Shown: positions 33,673 through 43,988, counted from the stretch's first letter. The stretch: DNA of 64,000 bases from Staphylococcus argenteus (GCF_000236925.1 NC_016941.1:2698786-2762785), one strand, 5' to 3'. The notes: generated by a model not told the origin, from the sequence alone. Translations and numbers: made by a program.

Positions 33673-34797
33673 TTATTCTTCATAATTTCGATTACCTTTA
33701 AAGTAATGTCGATCTTCTTGACTATATACATTTTCAGGATTGAAAAATGGTTTTAGTTTATATTTAAATTCAAATAAGTTTAGACCATCAATTGCAACTC
33801 TATCTTGGTAAACGTTCGTTGATGAAATATCTGTAAAATTATTCGGTCCGACGCCTGCAATGAATTTAAATCCGGCATCATCTACCAAGTAATTATATGC
33901 TGGTGTATGTCTATCTTGTGCACCATGAGGAAATACAAACATATCCGTTTTACCTACAATTGGTTCAACTTCATCTTTCCATCTTTTAGTATCTTTTTTA
34001 ATACCATCAAATGATGTCTTTTCAAAATTAATATGACCATATGAATGACTCGCAAATGACCAACCATCTCGTTTCATAGCGCGAACCACTTCTTCAGCGG
34101 CCTTTTTATTTTTTTCATAGTCTTTACTGTTTAATTCATTCGTACGATATCCTAATACACCTTCATAACCAGTTAATGCAACAACGCCTTTTTCACCGTT
34201 TAAAGAAAAATCTGGATGCTCTTTTACAAATTTATTTAAAATCGGCACAATATCATTATCATCTGAATATGTAGTGTGGCCTTTTTTATCTGTCGTTTCA
34301 GAAACAACATGCTTATTTTTATCGAGTACTAAGCGGTCAACATATCCATGATGTCTCATATAACTATAATAATTCATATCATCAATTGAGATAATTAAAG
34401 GCTTTTTCCCTTTAGGTAACTTTAATTTTTTTGCTTTGACCGGATGAGCTGATAAATCGTAAGCATCATGTGGATTAACAATGATGTAATTATTTTTATA
34501 TAATTCATTTAACGATTTTTTAAATTCACTGACAGTTATCATCCAATCATTATTCCCTTTTGCTTGGTGTGAATCTCCTGTAAATGCTACTTTTGGATCC
34601 GTGACTAAAGGATGATAGAACACATGATAAACCTGACCGTGATAAGTTTCCCAATTATCATTCACTTTCGATTTATGTTTTGCATATTCATTTGGATCAA
34701 TAGATGTATTTTTAACTTGCTCATTGTGCTTAGAACAGCTATATAACACGCCAACTGATAACATCAGAAAAAATAACAATAAATATTTTTTGTGCAT
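33673..34797 (-). CDS. polysaccharide deacetylase family lipoprotein
   Basis: A 374-aa lipoprotein with lipobox LYSC (Cys21) and a NodB-like deacetylase domain. Catalytic and metal motifs SIDD (Asp139, Asp140) and HSYGH (His251, His255) are intact, and FPHGAQDRH supplies a further segment. It resembles IcaB in fold but is anchored by lipid. Its substrate, perhaps peptidoglycan or a surface glycan, is unknown. It is monocistronic. Confidence 0.85.
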   Translation of the reverse strand: MHKKYLLLFFLMLSVGVLYSCSKHNEQVKNTSIDPNEYAKHKSKVNDNWETYHGQVYHVFYHPLVTDPKVAFTGDSHQAKGNNDWMITVSEFKKSLNELYKNNYIIVNPHDAYDLSAHPVKAKKLKLPKGKKPLIISIDDMNYYSYMRHHGYVDRLVLDKNKHVVSETTDKKGHTTYSDDNDIVPILNKFVKEHPDFSLNGEKGVVALTGYEGVLGYRTNELNSKDYEKNKKAAEEVVRAMKRDGWSFASHSYGHINFEKTSFDGIKKDTKRWKDEVEPIVGKTDMFVFPHGAQDRHTPAYNYLVDDAGFKFIAGVGPNNFTDISSTNVYQDRVAIDGLNLFEFKYKLKPFFNPENVYSQEDRHYFKGNRNYEE

Positions 34798-34914
34798 TAA
34801 AATATCTCCCTATCTTTTATTAAGCACAATTATAACATTTTTATTATGTGGCTCGTAACTTTTTAATAAACTGTTGGGATTTAAATTTTATTTTTTAGAT
34901 AAAGTCATAGTATT

Positions 34915-35412
34915 TTATTTATAAAACACAATATCCCCTTTATTGATAATGTCGTCCATTGTATCGTCTCTCTTGAAATTAAGCCTTTCTGCTAATTGTA
35001 TTGAACGATGATTATATTTATTTGTCCTGATAACCTTTGTGGTTTCATAATCAATGTGATCGACAAAATTTGTAATTGCTATAATCGCTTCGTATGCATA
35101 CCCATGTCCTTCAAAATCTGGATGAAGTTTATAAAATAAATTAAGTACCGTTTCTTGCTTTAATTGCCGATATTCATATCCACAAATACCAATAACACTA
35201 CAATCTATTTTTTTTACCAATACAAAGTAACCAAATTGATATTGTTGCCAATGGTTTCGCCATTTTTCAATCCACCGTTGTGTGTCTAATTTGGAACTAT
35301 GCAAACCTTTGGGAGTGTATATATTTGCTTGTGGATGACTACAAATATTATAAAGTTCAATCAAATGTAAGGAACTTGGAATCATTAAACTTAATCTTTC
35401 AGTATTTATCAT
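34915..35412 (-). CDS. GNAT acetyltransferase (RimJ/RimL type)
   Basis: A 165-aa acetyltransferase of the ribosomal-protein/spermidine type. It shows the typical start INTERLSLMIPSS, a motif A with HPDFEGHGYAYEA, and NHRSIQLAERLNF. GGAGG lies upstream of the ATG at 35412. A 30-bp piece of the NHRSIQ-coding region is repeated at 39652-39681. Substrate unknown. Confidence 0.82.
   Translation of the reverse strand: MINTERLSLMIPSSLHLIELYNICSHPQANIYTPKGLHSSKLDTQRWIEKWRNHWQQYQFGYFVLVKKIDCSVIGICGYEYRQLKQETVLNLFYKLHPDFEGHGYAYEAIIAITNFVDHIDYETTKVIRTNKYNHRSIQLAERLNFKRDDTMDDIINKGDIVFYK
34994..35023. repeat. 30-bp direct repeat, left copy (within GNAT gene)
   Basis: Matches 39652-39681 over 30 bp with one mismatch, in the same orientation. 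It codes for the NKYNHRSIQL part of the GNAT protein. The two copies bracket the ECF/DUF62 operon. Confidence 0.75.
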
Positions 35413-35458
35413 TAAGTGTCTCCCTCCTATTTCTCTTTAAAGACTATTTATTTGAATA

Positions 35459-36292
35459 CTAATACCACGGGTTGAAATATCGACTATTATTTAAAAAGAA
35501 TAATGCAACTACTAATATCAGAAGTATTAACGTCAGACACAAAACAACATAATCATCTTTTTTTAATTGTTTTTTGACGTACCAGGTTCTCCTTTTATAC
35601 TGTCCAAATTGTCTTAACTCCATAGCAGTACTAATAGTGTCTATTCTTTCAATACTAGAAAATATTAAAGGTAACACTATGCGTTTGATACCTTTAACAC
35701 GGCTAGTGAATTTCGCCTTTTTTGAATTATCATATCCTCTTGCTTGTTGCGCTTGTGAAATATTAAAATATGTTTCTTGTATATCTGGAATATACCTTAA
35801 CGATAGTGAAACTGCGTAACTGATTTTATAATTCACACCTAGCTGATTTAAACTTGCAGCAAAATGACTCGGATTCGTTGTGAATAAAAATATTAACGCT
35901 AAAAGAACTGTACTAATATATTTTAATATTAGATTAAAAAGATAGAATAATTCCTGTGATGTTAGCGTAAATCGACCCATACCATTGATTAACTCTGTAC
36001 GCTGATTATAAATCTTCACACCATATTCAGGGTCAAATATGTATACGGCAATAATATTTAATATTGTGAAAAACAGAATGAATTTAACAACAAAACGAAC
36101 TTGTTTCCATTCAATATGAGCATATTTGAACAATAAAATAGATGAAGCACTAATTAAAATTAAATATCTTGTGTCATAAGTCACCATTGCAGAAATAGAA
36201 ACAACTAATAAGAATAAAAGTTTAACAGTCGCATTTAATTGATGAATACGACTATTTCCCGGGTGAAAACCTATAGTATTATATTGATTCAT
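35459..36292 (-). CDS. ecfT: EcfT, ECF transporter transmembrane subunit
   Basis: A 277-aa membrane scaffold of an energy-coupling factor transporter. Several TM helices and the coupling motif SQAQQARGYD (A-R-G) are visible. The start overlaps the ATPase stop by 4 nt. A near-Noc-type palindrome occurs in its 5' coding part (36254-36268). Confidence 0.88.
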   Translation of the reverse strand: MNQYNTIGFHPGNSRIHQLNATVKLLFLLVVSISAMVTYDTRYLILISASSILLFKYAHIEWKQVRFVVKFILFFTILNIIAVYIFDPEYGVKIYNQRTELINGMGRFTLTSQELFYLFNLILKYISTVLLALIFLFTTNPSHFAASLNQLGVNYKISYAVSLSLRYIPDIQETYFNISQAQQARGYDNSKKAKFTSRVKGIKRIVLPLIFSSIERIDTISTAMELRQFGQYKRRTWYVKKQLKKDDYVVLCLTLILLILVVALFFLNNSRYFNPWY

Positions 36293-38001
36293 TGGCGTCT
36301 CACCTTCCTATCATGGTTAATAAATAATTGTACTAATTTCTGTGGCTCGCTAATCCCTATATATTCGGCCATTTCAAATAGCGATGTTTGTCTCAATGAT
36401 GCAATCTCACAGATTTTTTTATCATTTAATACCAATACTGGCGTGGTATCAGCAACGACTTGACCTTTTGATAATACAACTGTTCTTGAACTATACTCAG
36501 ACAATAAATGCATATCATGCGTAATCATAATAATCGTCTTCCCCTGTCTGTTTAGCTCAATTAAAAATGACATTATCTCATTATAATGATAGAAATCTTG
36601 ACCAGCAGTCGGTTCATCCAATATGATTATTTCCGGATTTAAGACTAAAACAGATGCTATAGTGACCCTCTTTTTTTGACCATAGCTTAAAGCTGCAATT
36701 GGCCAATTCCGAAATGCATAAAGTCCGCATATTTTGAGCACATTCTCTACTCGTATCTTTATATCTGATTCTTTCATACCTCGTGCTCTTAACCCTAATG
36801 CTACTTCATCGTAAATCATTTTTTCGGAAATCATATGATTTGGATTTTGCATCACATAACCTACGAATTCAGATCGTTCGCTAATTGACAATTGATTAAA
36901 TCCCTTATTACAAAATTGGATATTACCTGTTATATCTAAAAATCCACAAATTGCTTTAGCAAGTGTTGATTTGCCGGCACCATTGTGACCAACTATACTA
37001 AGCATTTCTCTTCTATAAACATTTAATTGAACATTATTAAGCACACTATTACTATAGTTACTATATTGAACACACACCTCATTTAATTCTAATAGCGGTT
37101 CAGATTTGTACTTATTATCATCATTTGAAGATGTTTTATCTATCCATTTTTTCACTTTAAATTTAACATGTTCACTCATACAAACTTCACGTAAATTCGC
37201 TAAGTTATCAATGGATTCAACATCTACTTCTGCATATTTAAGCGCTGTACAGTATAATGGTTCACGTATGCCTGCTTCTTTAAGCTTAGATGATTTTAGC
37301 AAATCACTAGGTGTTGTATTAGCGATAATTTTTCCATCTTTAAAAAGAATAACTCTATCAAACGTATCATCTAATGATTCTTCTAATCGATGTTCTACAA
37401 CGATCATCGTTGACTTTGTTTCTTCATGAATATTATTTAACAATCTCAGTGTTTCATGTCCTGTCACAGGATCTAAATTGGCTAGTGGCTCATCCAATAT
37501 TAAAATAGGTGTACAATGGATTAATATACCACCTAATGAAACGCGTTGTTTTTGACCTCCAGATAAATCCTGCGGTCGGTGATTTAAATGTTCTAACATA
37601 CCAACTTTTTCAGCCCAATAACTTACATTTTTCTTCATATCATCTTGTTCAACACAATTATTTTCTAATAAAAAGGCCATATCTTCAGCTGCTGTTAAGC
37701 CTATGAACTGTCCGTCTGTATCTTGTAAAACTGTACCAACAACATTAGATCTTTCGTGTAAACAACCAACAGTTGCATCTTGATTATTTATATGTAGTTC
37801 CCCAGTTACGTTACCTTTAGTTTTAAATGGAATTAATCCATTTATGCAATTTGCAAAAGTCGATTTACCACTACCCGAAGCACCAACTACTAATACTTTT
37901 TCTCCCGGATAAATATCAACATTTATATTCTGTAATGTAGGTGTTGCTTGACTATGATATTGAAAACTAAAGTCTTTGAACGATATAATTGGTTCAGTCA
38001 T
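36289..38001 (-). CDS. ECF transporter ATPase, fused double ABC domain
   Basis: A 570-aa protein with two ABC ATPase domains in one chain. First Walker A GASGSGKST (about residues 40-48) and signature LSGGQK; second Walker A GHNGAGKST and signature LSYGQK. A linker near residues 270-300 joins them. It energises uptake with the adjacent T and S subunits. Known as a putative ABC transporter ATP-binding protein at this locus in S. aureus. Confidence 0.92.
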   Translation of the reverse strand: MTEPIISFKDFSFQYHSQATPTLQNINVDIYPGEKVLVVGASGSGKSTFANCINGLIPFKTKGNVTGELHINNQDATVGCLHERSNVVGTVLQDTDGQFIGLTAAEDMAFLLENNCVEQDDMKKNVSYWAEKVGMLEHLNHRPQDLSGGQKQRVSLGGILIHCTPILILDEPLANLDPVTGHETLRLLNNIHEETKSTMIVVEHRLEESLDDTFDRVILFKDGKIIANTTPSDLLKSSKLKEAGIREPLYCTALKYAEVDVESIDNLANLREVCMSEHVKFKVKKWIDKTSSNDDNKYKSEPLLELNEVCVQYSNYSNSVLNNVQLNVYRREMLSIVGHNGAGKSTLAKAICGFLDITGNIQFCNKGFNQLSISERSEFVGYVMQNPNHMISEKMIYDEVALGLRARGMKESDIKIRVENVLKICGLYAFRNWPIAALSYGQKKRVTIASVLVLNPEIIILDEPTAGQDFYHYNEIMSFLIELNRQGKTIIMITHDMHLLSEYSSRTVVLSKGQVVADTTPVLVLNDKKICEIASLRQTSLFEMAEYIGISEPQKLVQLFINHDRKVRRQ

Positions 38002-38053
38002 GATATATCATTACCTTTCTACATTCATTTACATATCTGATTCAACAAAATAA

Positions 38054-38608
38054 TTATTCTTTACGTAAACTACCTTTTTTTATTTGAGATGAAGCATATG
38101 CTTTTAATAATATTGTCCCAATAATGCCAACTGAAATAATATTTAATACTGTAGAGATAACACCTTGTGTATAAACCTTGTTAGCTGGTTCGTTATAAAT
38201 CAAAATATCTAATGTTGGTGCAATAAGTGCCCAGCAAATAATATTCGCAATAATTTGACCGATATTAAAATAAATCATCGATTTCCTAGAAAATCGGCCT
38301 GAAGAAAGATTTAATTTTAGGCCAATCCATCCATATAAACAGCCTATAATTCCTGAACAAATAACCCAACTCCACCAAGCACTACCGTATGTCGTGAAAT
38401 CTTTAATAGCGTGTCCAACTAATCCAGTCATTAAACCAGCAAAAGGTCCAAATATTGCAGATATTAATGCTAAAAATGCATAAGATGTTTCTATATTCGT
38501 ATTAGGAAAACCTGTTGGTATTACAACAAAACGCCCTAAAATCACAAATACCGCTGCTCCTATACCAATCGCAACAACAGTTTTAACTGAAATATCTTGT
38601 TTTTTCAT
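38054..38608 (-). CDS. ECF transporter S component (UPF0397)
   Basis: A 184-aa membrane substrate-binding subunit of the UPF0397 family, with about six TM helices. Start at 38608 (MKKQDIS) because AAGGAG is 8 nt upstream. Riboflavin-type annotations exist for the family, but the partner DUF62 SAM hydrolase points instead to an adenosine, methionine or related ligand. Substrate is open. Confidence 0.88.
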   Translation of the reverse strand: MKKQDISVKTVVAIGIGAAVFVILGRFVVIPTGFPNTNIETSYAFLALISAIFGPFAGLMTGLVGHAIKDFTTYGSAWWSWVICSGIIGCLYGWIGLKLNLSSGRFSRKSMIYFNIGQIIANIICWALIAPTLDILIYNEPANKVYTQGVISTVLNIISVGIIGTILLKAYASSQIKKGSLRKE

Positions 38609-38636
38609 CTTCATTACTCCTTACATAAAAAATTCA

Positions 38637-39485
38637 TTAAATTGATGGTGCTTTAGATAAATGAATCGTCCAATCATTTCCAGTACCAATATGATATAAA
38701 TCTGAAAATGAGTCTTGATTGACCGCTACACCAATATTTACTAGCGAGTTAACATACACAAGAGGTTCACCCACATTAACATCTGCAAACGATCGCGCAA
38801 ATTTAATAATATTTTGATAGACTTTCTTATCTTGATGATAAATTGTTACCACCAAATTATTACCATGAACAATTTCCAAGGATTTTAAGAATGCCAATGG
38901 AATATTTGTCCATAATGACCCAAATCTGATATCTAAAATATCAATGCTTCCTGTAACAGAATCCTCATTTTTTGTCGCTTCTCTTATTTCTAATGCCTCA
39001 ATACTATCAACATTAATTGCCTGACCAAGACGTTCAAACGCTATCTTATTTGCAGCTAATCTCGCTCCATTGTATGCATAAACATCTCTACCATGAAAAG
39101 TATGACTTTCTTCCGAATGAGGCAATCGGCTTTTCACTTCATCAATTTCGATAACTTTTTTAATACCTTCGTAATGTTTGATATGACTTAAAGAGCCATT
39201 ATCAGGTGTAATAATGTAATGACCCGATTCTGTTAAGCAAGCAATACTCCTCCTATCACTACCTACGCCCGGATCTACCACTGATACAAAAACTGTGCCT
39301 TGGGGCCAATACTTTACAGTTTGATATAACCGATATGACGCTACCCAAATGTCATACGGTGGTATATCATGCGTTAAGTTTTCAACGTGTATATCATCAC
39401 TTACAGTATATGCGACTCCATACATTGCACTTACAGCGCCATCACTAAGTCCAAAATCTGATTGCAATACCAAATAATTTCCCAT
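38637..39485 (-). CDS. DUF62 S-adenosylmethionine hydrolase (adenosyltransferase family)
   Basis: A 282-aa member of the SAM hydroxide adenosyltransferase (DUF62, fluorinase/chlorinase-like) family, which hydrolyses SAM to adenosine and methionine. Motif QSDFGLSDGAVSAM near the N-terminus and VVDPGVGS with the active-site Asp are clear. First gene of the ECF operon; GGAGG is 6 nt before the ATG. The pairing with an ECF transporter suggests recycling or import of SAM-derived compounds (inference). Confidence 0.88.
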   Translation of the reverse strand: MGNYLVLQSDFGLSDGAVSAMYGVAYTVSDDIHVENLTHDIPPYDIWVASYRLYQTVKYWPQGTVFVSVVDPGVGSDRRSIACLTESGHYIITPDNGSLSHIKHYEGIKKVIEIDEVKSRLPHSEESHTFHGRDVYAYNGARLAANKIAFERLGQAINVDSIEALEIREATKNEDSVTGSIDILDIRFGSLWTNIPLAFLKSLEIVHGNNLVVTIYHQDKKVYQNIIKFARSFADVNVGEPLVYVNSLVNIGVAVNQDSFSDLYHIGTGNDWTIHLSKAPSI

Positions 39486-39550
39486 AAAATACCTCCTTAT
39501 CTTTTAAACTTCAAAAACTATTATCTACATATTCAAAGTTTCATATTTTG

Positions 39551-39600
39551 AATTTTCAGAATTATATTAAAATAGTACGAGTCACTTGTTTCAAAGTCAA
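39551..39600 (-). promoter_or_regulatory. promoter and CodY-like box of the DUF62-ECF operon
   Basis: On the minus strand TTGACT (39600-39595) and TACTAT (39577-39572) are 17 bp apart. A CodY-like 15-mer (39551-39565, 12 of 15 matches) overlaps the expected transcription start. Confidence 0.55.
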
Positions 39601-39865
39601 TAGTAGCGACTATAAAAATGATAATAATAGTCAGATTTATCTCATTAATTAAATTGTATTGAACGATGATTACATTTATTTATGTTTGAATTAATTGACT
39701 AGGGTATAACAATAGTGTGGTGTTTTATAGGTCATTCTTTATATGCATCACAAAAAAATTCGAATTCGAAATAAAAAGCTTGCATCTTTACTTTATAGGT
39801 GGTATCGTATGTATATCGAATATAAAAAATATATCTAAAAGATAAAAATATGGAGGTTTTATATT
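39601..39865. other. intergenic region upstream of the YceI gene
   Basis: Divergent intergenic DNA. It contains the right copy of the 30-bp repeat (39652-39681) and, before yceI, a TATGGAGG ribosome site. No other gene was found. Confidence 0.4.
39652..39681 (-). pseudogene. 30-bp direct repeat, right copy; remnant of a GNAT gene
   Basis: On the minus strand these 30 bp read as NKCNHRSIQ, the same as part of the GNAT gene at 34915-35412, with one mismatch. It has no intact frame around it. Either a decayed second GNAT copy or a duplicated end. Confidence 0.55.
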
Positions 39866-40381
39866 ATGACTAACTTTACTTTTGATGGCGCACACAGTAG
39901 TTTAGAATTCCAAATTAAACATTTAATGGTTTCTAAAGTGAAAGGTTCATTTGATCAATTTGACGTAGCAGTTGAAGGAGATATTAATGATTTCAGTACT
40001 TTAAAAGCTACTGCAACAATTATTCCAAGCTCAATTAACACTAAAAACGAAGCACGTGATAACCACTTAAAATCTGGTGATTTCTTTGGTACTGATGAAT
40101 TTGATAAAATCACATTTGTGACAAAATCAGTATCTGAAAGCAAAGTTGTTGGTGATCTAACAATTAAAGGTATCACTAACGAAGAAACATTCGACGTTGA
40201 ATTCAACGGAGTAAGTAAAAACCCAATGGATGGTTCTCAAGTAACAGGTGTTATTGTTACTGGTACTATCAATAGAGAAAACTATGGCATTAACTTTAAC
40301 CAAGCACTTGAAACAGGTGGCGTAATGCTAGGCAAAGATGTTAAATTCGAAGCATCTGCTGAATTTTCAATCTCAGAATAA
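39866..40381 (+). CDS. YceI family lipocalin-like protein
   Basis: A 171-aa YceI protein. The typical FDGAHSSLEFQIKHLMVSKVKG start and a beta-barrel of alternating strands ending GKDVKFEASAEF are visible. YceI proteins bind isoprenoid-type lipids such as polyprenyl quinones; unlike many members it lacks a signal peptide here, so it may be cytosolic. GGAGG precedes the ATG. It is monocistronic. Confidence 0.88.
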   Translation: MTNFTFDGAHSSLEFQIKHLMVSKVKGSFDQFDVAVEGDINDFSTLKATATIIPSSINTKNEARDNHLKSGDFFGTDEFDKITFVTKSVSESKVVGDLTIKGITNEETFDVEFNGVSKNPMDGSQVTGVIVTGTINRENYGINFNQALETGGVMLGKDVKFEASAEFSISE

Positions 40382-40415
40382 TCTCACATCACAATCCTCA
40401 TTGATTTAATATATA

Positions 40416-40462
40416 CGAAATGCCAACTATATCATCCCTAGGTATAGTTGGCATTTTTTCTT
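40416..40462 (+). terminator. strong terminator after the YceI gene
   Basis: AATGCCAACTATA (40419-40431) pairs perfectly over 13 bp with TATAGTTGGCATT (40443-40455), and T-rich sequence follows. Confidence 0.9.
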
Positions 40463-40537
40463 TAATTTATCATAAAATAAATCATTGAATTGCTAATTGT
40501 AAAATAATGGGCGATAAAATTAAAAATCATATTTAAC

Positions 40538-40702
40538 TTAATTGATAATAACACCATAAAGTAACAACGATATTGATGAAATTAAAAGTAATACACTAGA
40601 TAAAATATCTAGCCTTTTATCTTTTTTATCCCTTATCATATTTGTCAAAAGCGCTCCAATTGCAACTAAAACTAATATTGTACAAAAAATATAAATAGCC
40701 AA
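40538..40702 (-). CDS. 54-aa small membrane protein (TTG start)
   Basis: A short frame starting with TTG at 40702, with AAGGAG about 9 nt upstream. Two hydrophobic helices (about residues 3-20 and 33-52) flank a basic loop, MIRDKKDKRLD (residues 22-32). Charge and hydrophobic pattern are typical of a hairpin membrane protein, inside loop facing the cytoplasm. No family recognised. It is independent of neighbours. Confidence 0.6.
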   Translation of the reverse strand: MAIYIFCTILVLVAIGALLTNMIRDKKDKRLDILSSVLLLISSISLLLYGVIIN

Positions 40703-40905
40703 AACAAACAACTCCTTATTAAATTAGCATTGGCTTCATCAGAAATAATCAAAAAAATTTTTCTTTATACTTTCTTATATTAAATATTGCCTATTTACGT
40801 TATACAAAACTTCATTTTACAAATTGAAGCAAATTATATTTAACTTCTAATTAAAAATCTCTAATGTTTAAAACAATATTAAGACACCTTTCACTCAGGT
40901 AGGTC

Positions 40906-41880
40906 TTATTGAAACTGAAAACTTTGATGCCCTTTTGCAAAGCCATTAACAGTATAAAGCATGGATCCTCCGCCCATTTCTATATCATTAGAACAAATGA
41001 TGAGTTGATTTGTTCCAGGTATAAATTGTGGATGTGTAGAACGTAACATATGACCTTCATCACGTCCTGGTATCAATATTTGTCCTATTGGATAACCTCT
41101 TTTGTTAAATACTAACACTCTGCCTTGACCATACATTGCCACATATAAATTATCATCACTATCAATACAACATGAGTCTGGTCCTTCATGACCTGTAAAA
41201 TAGTACGGTATGGTAGCTCCAAATGGTTGTATTGTAACACCATCATCTTCAAGTGCAATACGGTGTAATCGATTGGCTGTCGTTTCAGTTACCCATAGTA
41301 CTTTTTCATCAGTACTTAATGCAATACCGTTAGCTACACTGATATTTTGAATGATAGGCGTTACTGTTTTAAAGCCCGGCGCAACATAATAAACACCGCC
41401 TAGTGGATTGGTAGAGTATCCTCTAAAATCTGTAAAATAAAACCCACCTTTAGAATCAAACACCATGTCATCAATACAATATTCTGTTGAAAGATCTTCA
41501 ATAACATCTTGTATGTTGTCACCATTTTCTGTCGCTGCAAAAATACCGCCTGTAGATTTAAAATCTCCTAAATAACAAATAAATAATCGGCCGTCCTTAT
41601 GTATTTTAATTGCTGCAGGATTTGCTTTATGACTTACAAAAGGCTGTTTAATTTCCTTCGTTTCAGGATTGACTTTGAAAATGTTTCCCTCGAATACATC
41701 CAATAAAAATAGTTGTCCTTGTCGATCAAAGTTCAATCCTTCTAGTTGCAATCCTTTTTTGGAAATTTCAAGCCATGGTTCAGCTGTAATTGTTTGTAAC
41801 TCACTTTCAGATATAATTGGAACAGCACTGTTAGACTTCCCGCTATAAACTAATGTAGGTAAATCTTGTTGTGTCATCAT
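40906..41880 (-). CDS. drp35: Drp35, lactonase
   Basis: A 324-aa six-bladed beta-propeller lactonase of the SMP30/gluconolaconase family, calcium-dependent, induced by beta-lactams and bacitracin in S. aureus. Start at 41880 (MMTQQDL), 7 nt after AGAGG; upstream in-frame ATGs are poorly spaced. Metal-binding motifs [19 protein letters not shown] and DSDDNLYVA are kept. A few residues differ from the S. aureus protein I remember (for example LVYSG for LFYSG). Confidence 0.93.
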   Translation of the reverse strand: MMTQQDLPTLVYSGKSNSAVPIISESELQTITAEPWLEISKKGLQLEGLNFDRQGQLFLLDVFEGNIFKVNPETKEIKQPFVSHKANPAAIKIHKDGRLFICYLGDFKSTGGIFAATENGDNIQDVIEDLSTEYCIDDMVFDSKGGFYFTDFRGYSTNPLGGVYYVAPGFKTVTPIIQNISVANGIALSTDEKVLWVTETTANRLHRIALEDDGVTIQPFGATIPYYFTGHEGPDSCCIDSDDNLYVAMYGQGRVLVFNKRGYPIGQILIPGRDEGHMLRSTHPQFIPGTNQLIICSNDIEMGGGSMLYTVNGFAKGHQSFQFQ

Positions 41881-42124
41881 GATCATTCCTCTCATTTCAT
41901 TTATTCGTTTTAACTATCATTTTCATTTTAAACAAGGTAATCATTAAATCAAATGATAACGTTTTCATTTATCTATTTTATCGGTCTAGTGGCTGATTTC
42001 AAGCTATAAATATTGAACGAAACTACAACTCTGTTAAAATGATTGACGTAGACAAATATGCGTATTGACGCTTTATTTTAAAAATAAACATGCTTATAAC
42101 ATGTTTTTAGAAGGAGATTAACCT

Positions 42125-43081
42125 ATGAACTATCAAGTTCTTTTATATTATAAATATACGACGATTGATGACCCTGAACTGTTTGCTCAGGATCACTTAG
42201 CTTTTTGCAAAGCGCACAATTTAAAAGGTAGAATTCTTGTTTCTACAGAAGGTATTAACGGTACATTATCTGGTACTAAAGAAGAAACCGAACAATATAT
42301 GGCACATATGCATGCCAATGAACGCTTCAAAGACATGGTATTTAAAATTGATGAAGCTGATGGACATGCCTTTAAGAAAATGCACGTACGACCTCGAAAA
42401 GAAATCGTTGCTTTAGATTTAGAGAATGATGTAGATCCACGCCAAACAACTGGTCAGTATTTATCACCTGTAGAATTTAGAAAAGCACTTGAAGATGATG
42501 ACACGGTCATTATTGATGCACGTAACGACTATGAATTTGATTTAGGTCATTTCCGTGGCGCAATTCGCCCAGATATCACACGTTTTAGAGATTTACCAGA
42601 CTGGATTAAAGAAAACAAAGAATTATTTGCTGATAAAAAAGTAGTCACATACTGTACTGGCGGTATTCGTTGTGAAAAATTTTCTGGATGGCTTTTAAAA
42701 GAAGGTTTCGAAGATGTGGCACAGCTTCACGGTGGTATCGCTACATACGGTAAAGACCCTGAAACAAAAGGTCAATATTGGGACGGTAAAATGTATGTAT
42801 TTGATGACCGTATCAGTGTTGATATTAATCAAGTTGAAAAAACAATTATTGGTAAGGATTGGTTTGATAGTGAGCCGTGTGAACGCTATATTAATTGTGC
42901 CAACCCTGAATGTAATAAACAAATATTAGTTTCAGAAGAAAATGAAGCCAAATATTTAGGCGCATGCTCTTATGAATGCGCTAAACATGAGCGCAATCGT
43001 TATGTTCAAACAAATCAAATTAGTGATAGCGAGTGGCAACAACGTTTAACAAACTTTGATGATCTACATCAACATGCATAA
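42125..43081 (+). CDS. trhO: TrhO, rhodanese-like tRNA uridine hydroxylase (UPF0176)
   Basis: A 318-aa protein: an N-terminal ferredoxin-like domain (about 1-95), a rhodanese domain (about 115-215) with Cys177 in YCTGGIRCE, and a C-terminal four-Cys zinc motif (residues about 255-300: CANPEC..C..C). It makes 5-hydroxyuridine at tRNA position 34 using O2. GAAGGAG precedes the ATG. Monocistronic. Confidence 0.92.
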   Translation: MNYQVLLYYKYTTIDDPELFAQDHLAFCKAHNLKGRILVSTEGINGTLSGTKEETEQYMAHMHANERFKDMVFKIDEADGHAFKKMHVRPRKEIVALDLENDVDPRQTTGQYLSPVEFRKALEDDDTVIIDARNDYEFDLGHFRGAIRPDITRFRDLPDWIKENKELFADKKVVTYCTGGIRCEKFSGWLLKEGFEDVAQLHGGIATYGKDPETKGQYWDGKMYVFDDRISVDINQVEKTIIGKDWFDSEPCERYINCANPECNKQILVSEENEAKYLGACSYECAKHERNRYVQTNQISDSEWQQRLTNFDDLHQHA

Positions 43082-43096
43082 GCAATTAATACATTT

Positions 43097-43148
43097 TAAA
43101 ATAGTCTTTGGAAAACCAATATTATAAAGGTTTTTCAAGGCTATTTTT
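43097..43148 (+). terminator. terminator after trhO
   Basis: AAAATAG (43098-43104) with GGAAAACC pairs with GGTTTTTC and CTATTTTT (ending 43148), a long imperfect stem followed by T's. Confidence 0.7.
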
Positions 43149-43229
43149 TATGCCATACATAGCCTGATATGCTTTTAATTGTGAGCATGTTATACTAAAT
43201 TAAATTTTAATACTGCGGGGTGTCTTAGA

Positions 43230-43868
43230 ATGAAAATTTTAGTTACTGGATTTGCACCTTTTGATAATCAAAAAATTAATCCCTCTTGGGAAGCCGTGAG
43301 TCAACTAGAAGATCACATTGGTGAACATAAAATCAATAAACTAAAACTACCAACATCTTTTAAAAAAGTAGATACTATTATAAATAATGCCTTGGCGTCT
43401 AATCACTATGATGTTGTGCTAGCAATCGGACAAGCTGGTGGTAGAAATGCCATTACCCCTGAACGTGTCGCCATTAATATTGATGATGCACGTATTCCCG
43501 ATAATGACGATTTTCAACCTATTGATCAATCCATTCATTTAGACGGTGCGCCAGCTTATTTTTCAAATTTACCAGTTAAAGCAATGACTCAAAGTATTAT
43601 TGATCAAGGACTTCCGGGAGCACTTTCAAATAGCGCAGGTACGTATGTATGTAATCACGTACTTTATCACTTAGGCTATTTAAAGGAAAAGTACTATTCT
43701 CACCTTCGCTTTGGATTTATCCATGTGCCATACATACCAGAGCAGGTCGTTGGTAAGCTTAATACACCATCTATGCCATTAGAAAAGATAGTTGCAGGTT
43801 TGACTGCAGCCATTGAAGCTATTTCTGATGACGATGATTTACGCATAGCCCTAGGCACAACGGAATAG
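43230..43868 (+). CDS. pcp: Pcp, pyrrolidone-carboxylate peptidase
   Basis: A 212-aa cysteine peptidase that removes N-terminal pyroglutamate. Catalytic triad visible: Glu78 in ITPERVAIN, Cys141 in GTYVCNHV, and His165 in [14 protein letters not shown] ribosome site precedes the ATG. Cytosolic; usually a tetramer. Confidence 0.95.
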   Translation: MKILVTGFAPFDNQKINPSWEAVSQLEDHIGEHKINKLKLPTSFKKVDTIINNALASNHYDVVLAIGQAGGRNAITPERVAINIDDARIPDNDDFQPIDQSIHLDGAPAYFSNLPVKAMTQSIIDQGLPGALSNSAGTYVCNHVLYHLGYLKEKYYSHLRFGFIHVPYIPEQVVGKLNTPSMPLEKIVAGLTAAIEAISDDDDLRIALGTTE

Positions 43869-43885
43869 TTATAAATGTACAAACA

Positions 43886-43935
43886 AAAAACACCCTAATT
43901 TGATAGTTTTAGTCTAACTTTAGGGTGCTTTAAGA
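43886..43935. terminator. bidirectional terminator after pcp
   Basis: CACCCTAA (43891-43898) pairs with TTAGGGTG (43920-43927). An A run precedes and a T run follows. It also lies past the convergent gene ending at 43989. Confidence 0.75.
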
Positions 43936-43988
43936 GGGCTTATTTGATATTTCTATTGTAGAGATACACTTTAGCTACATGACATTGT

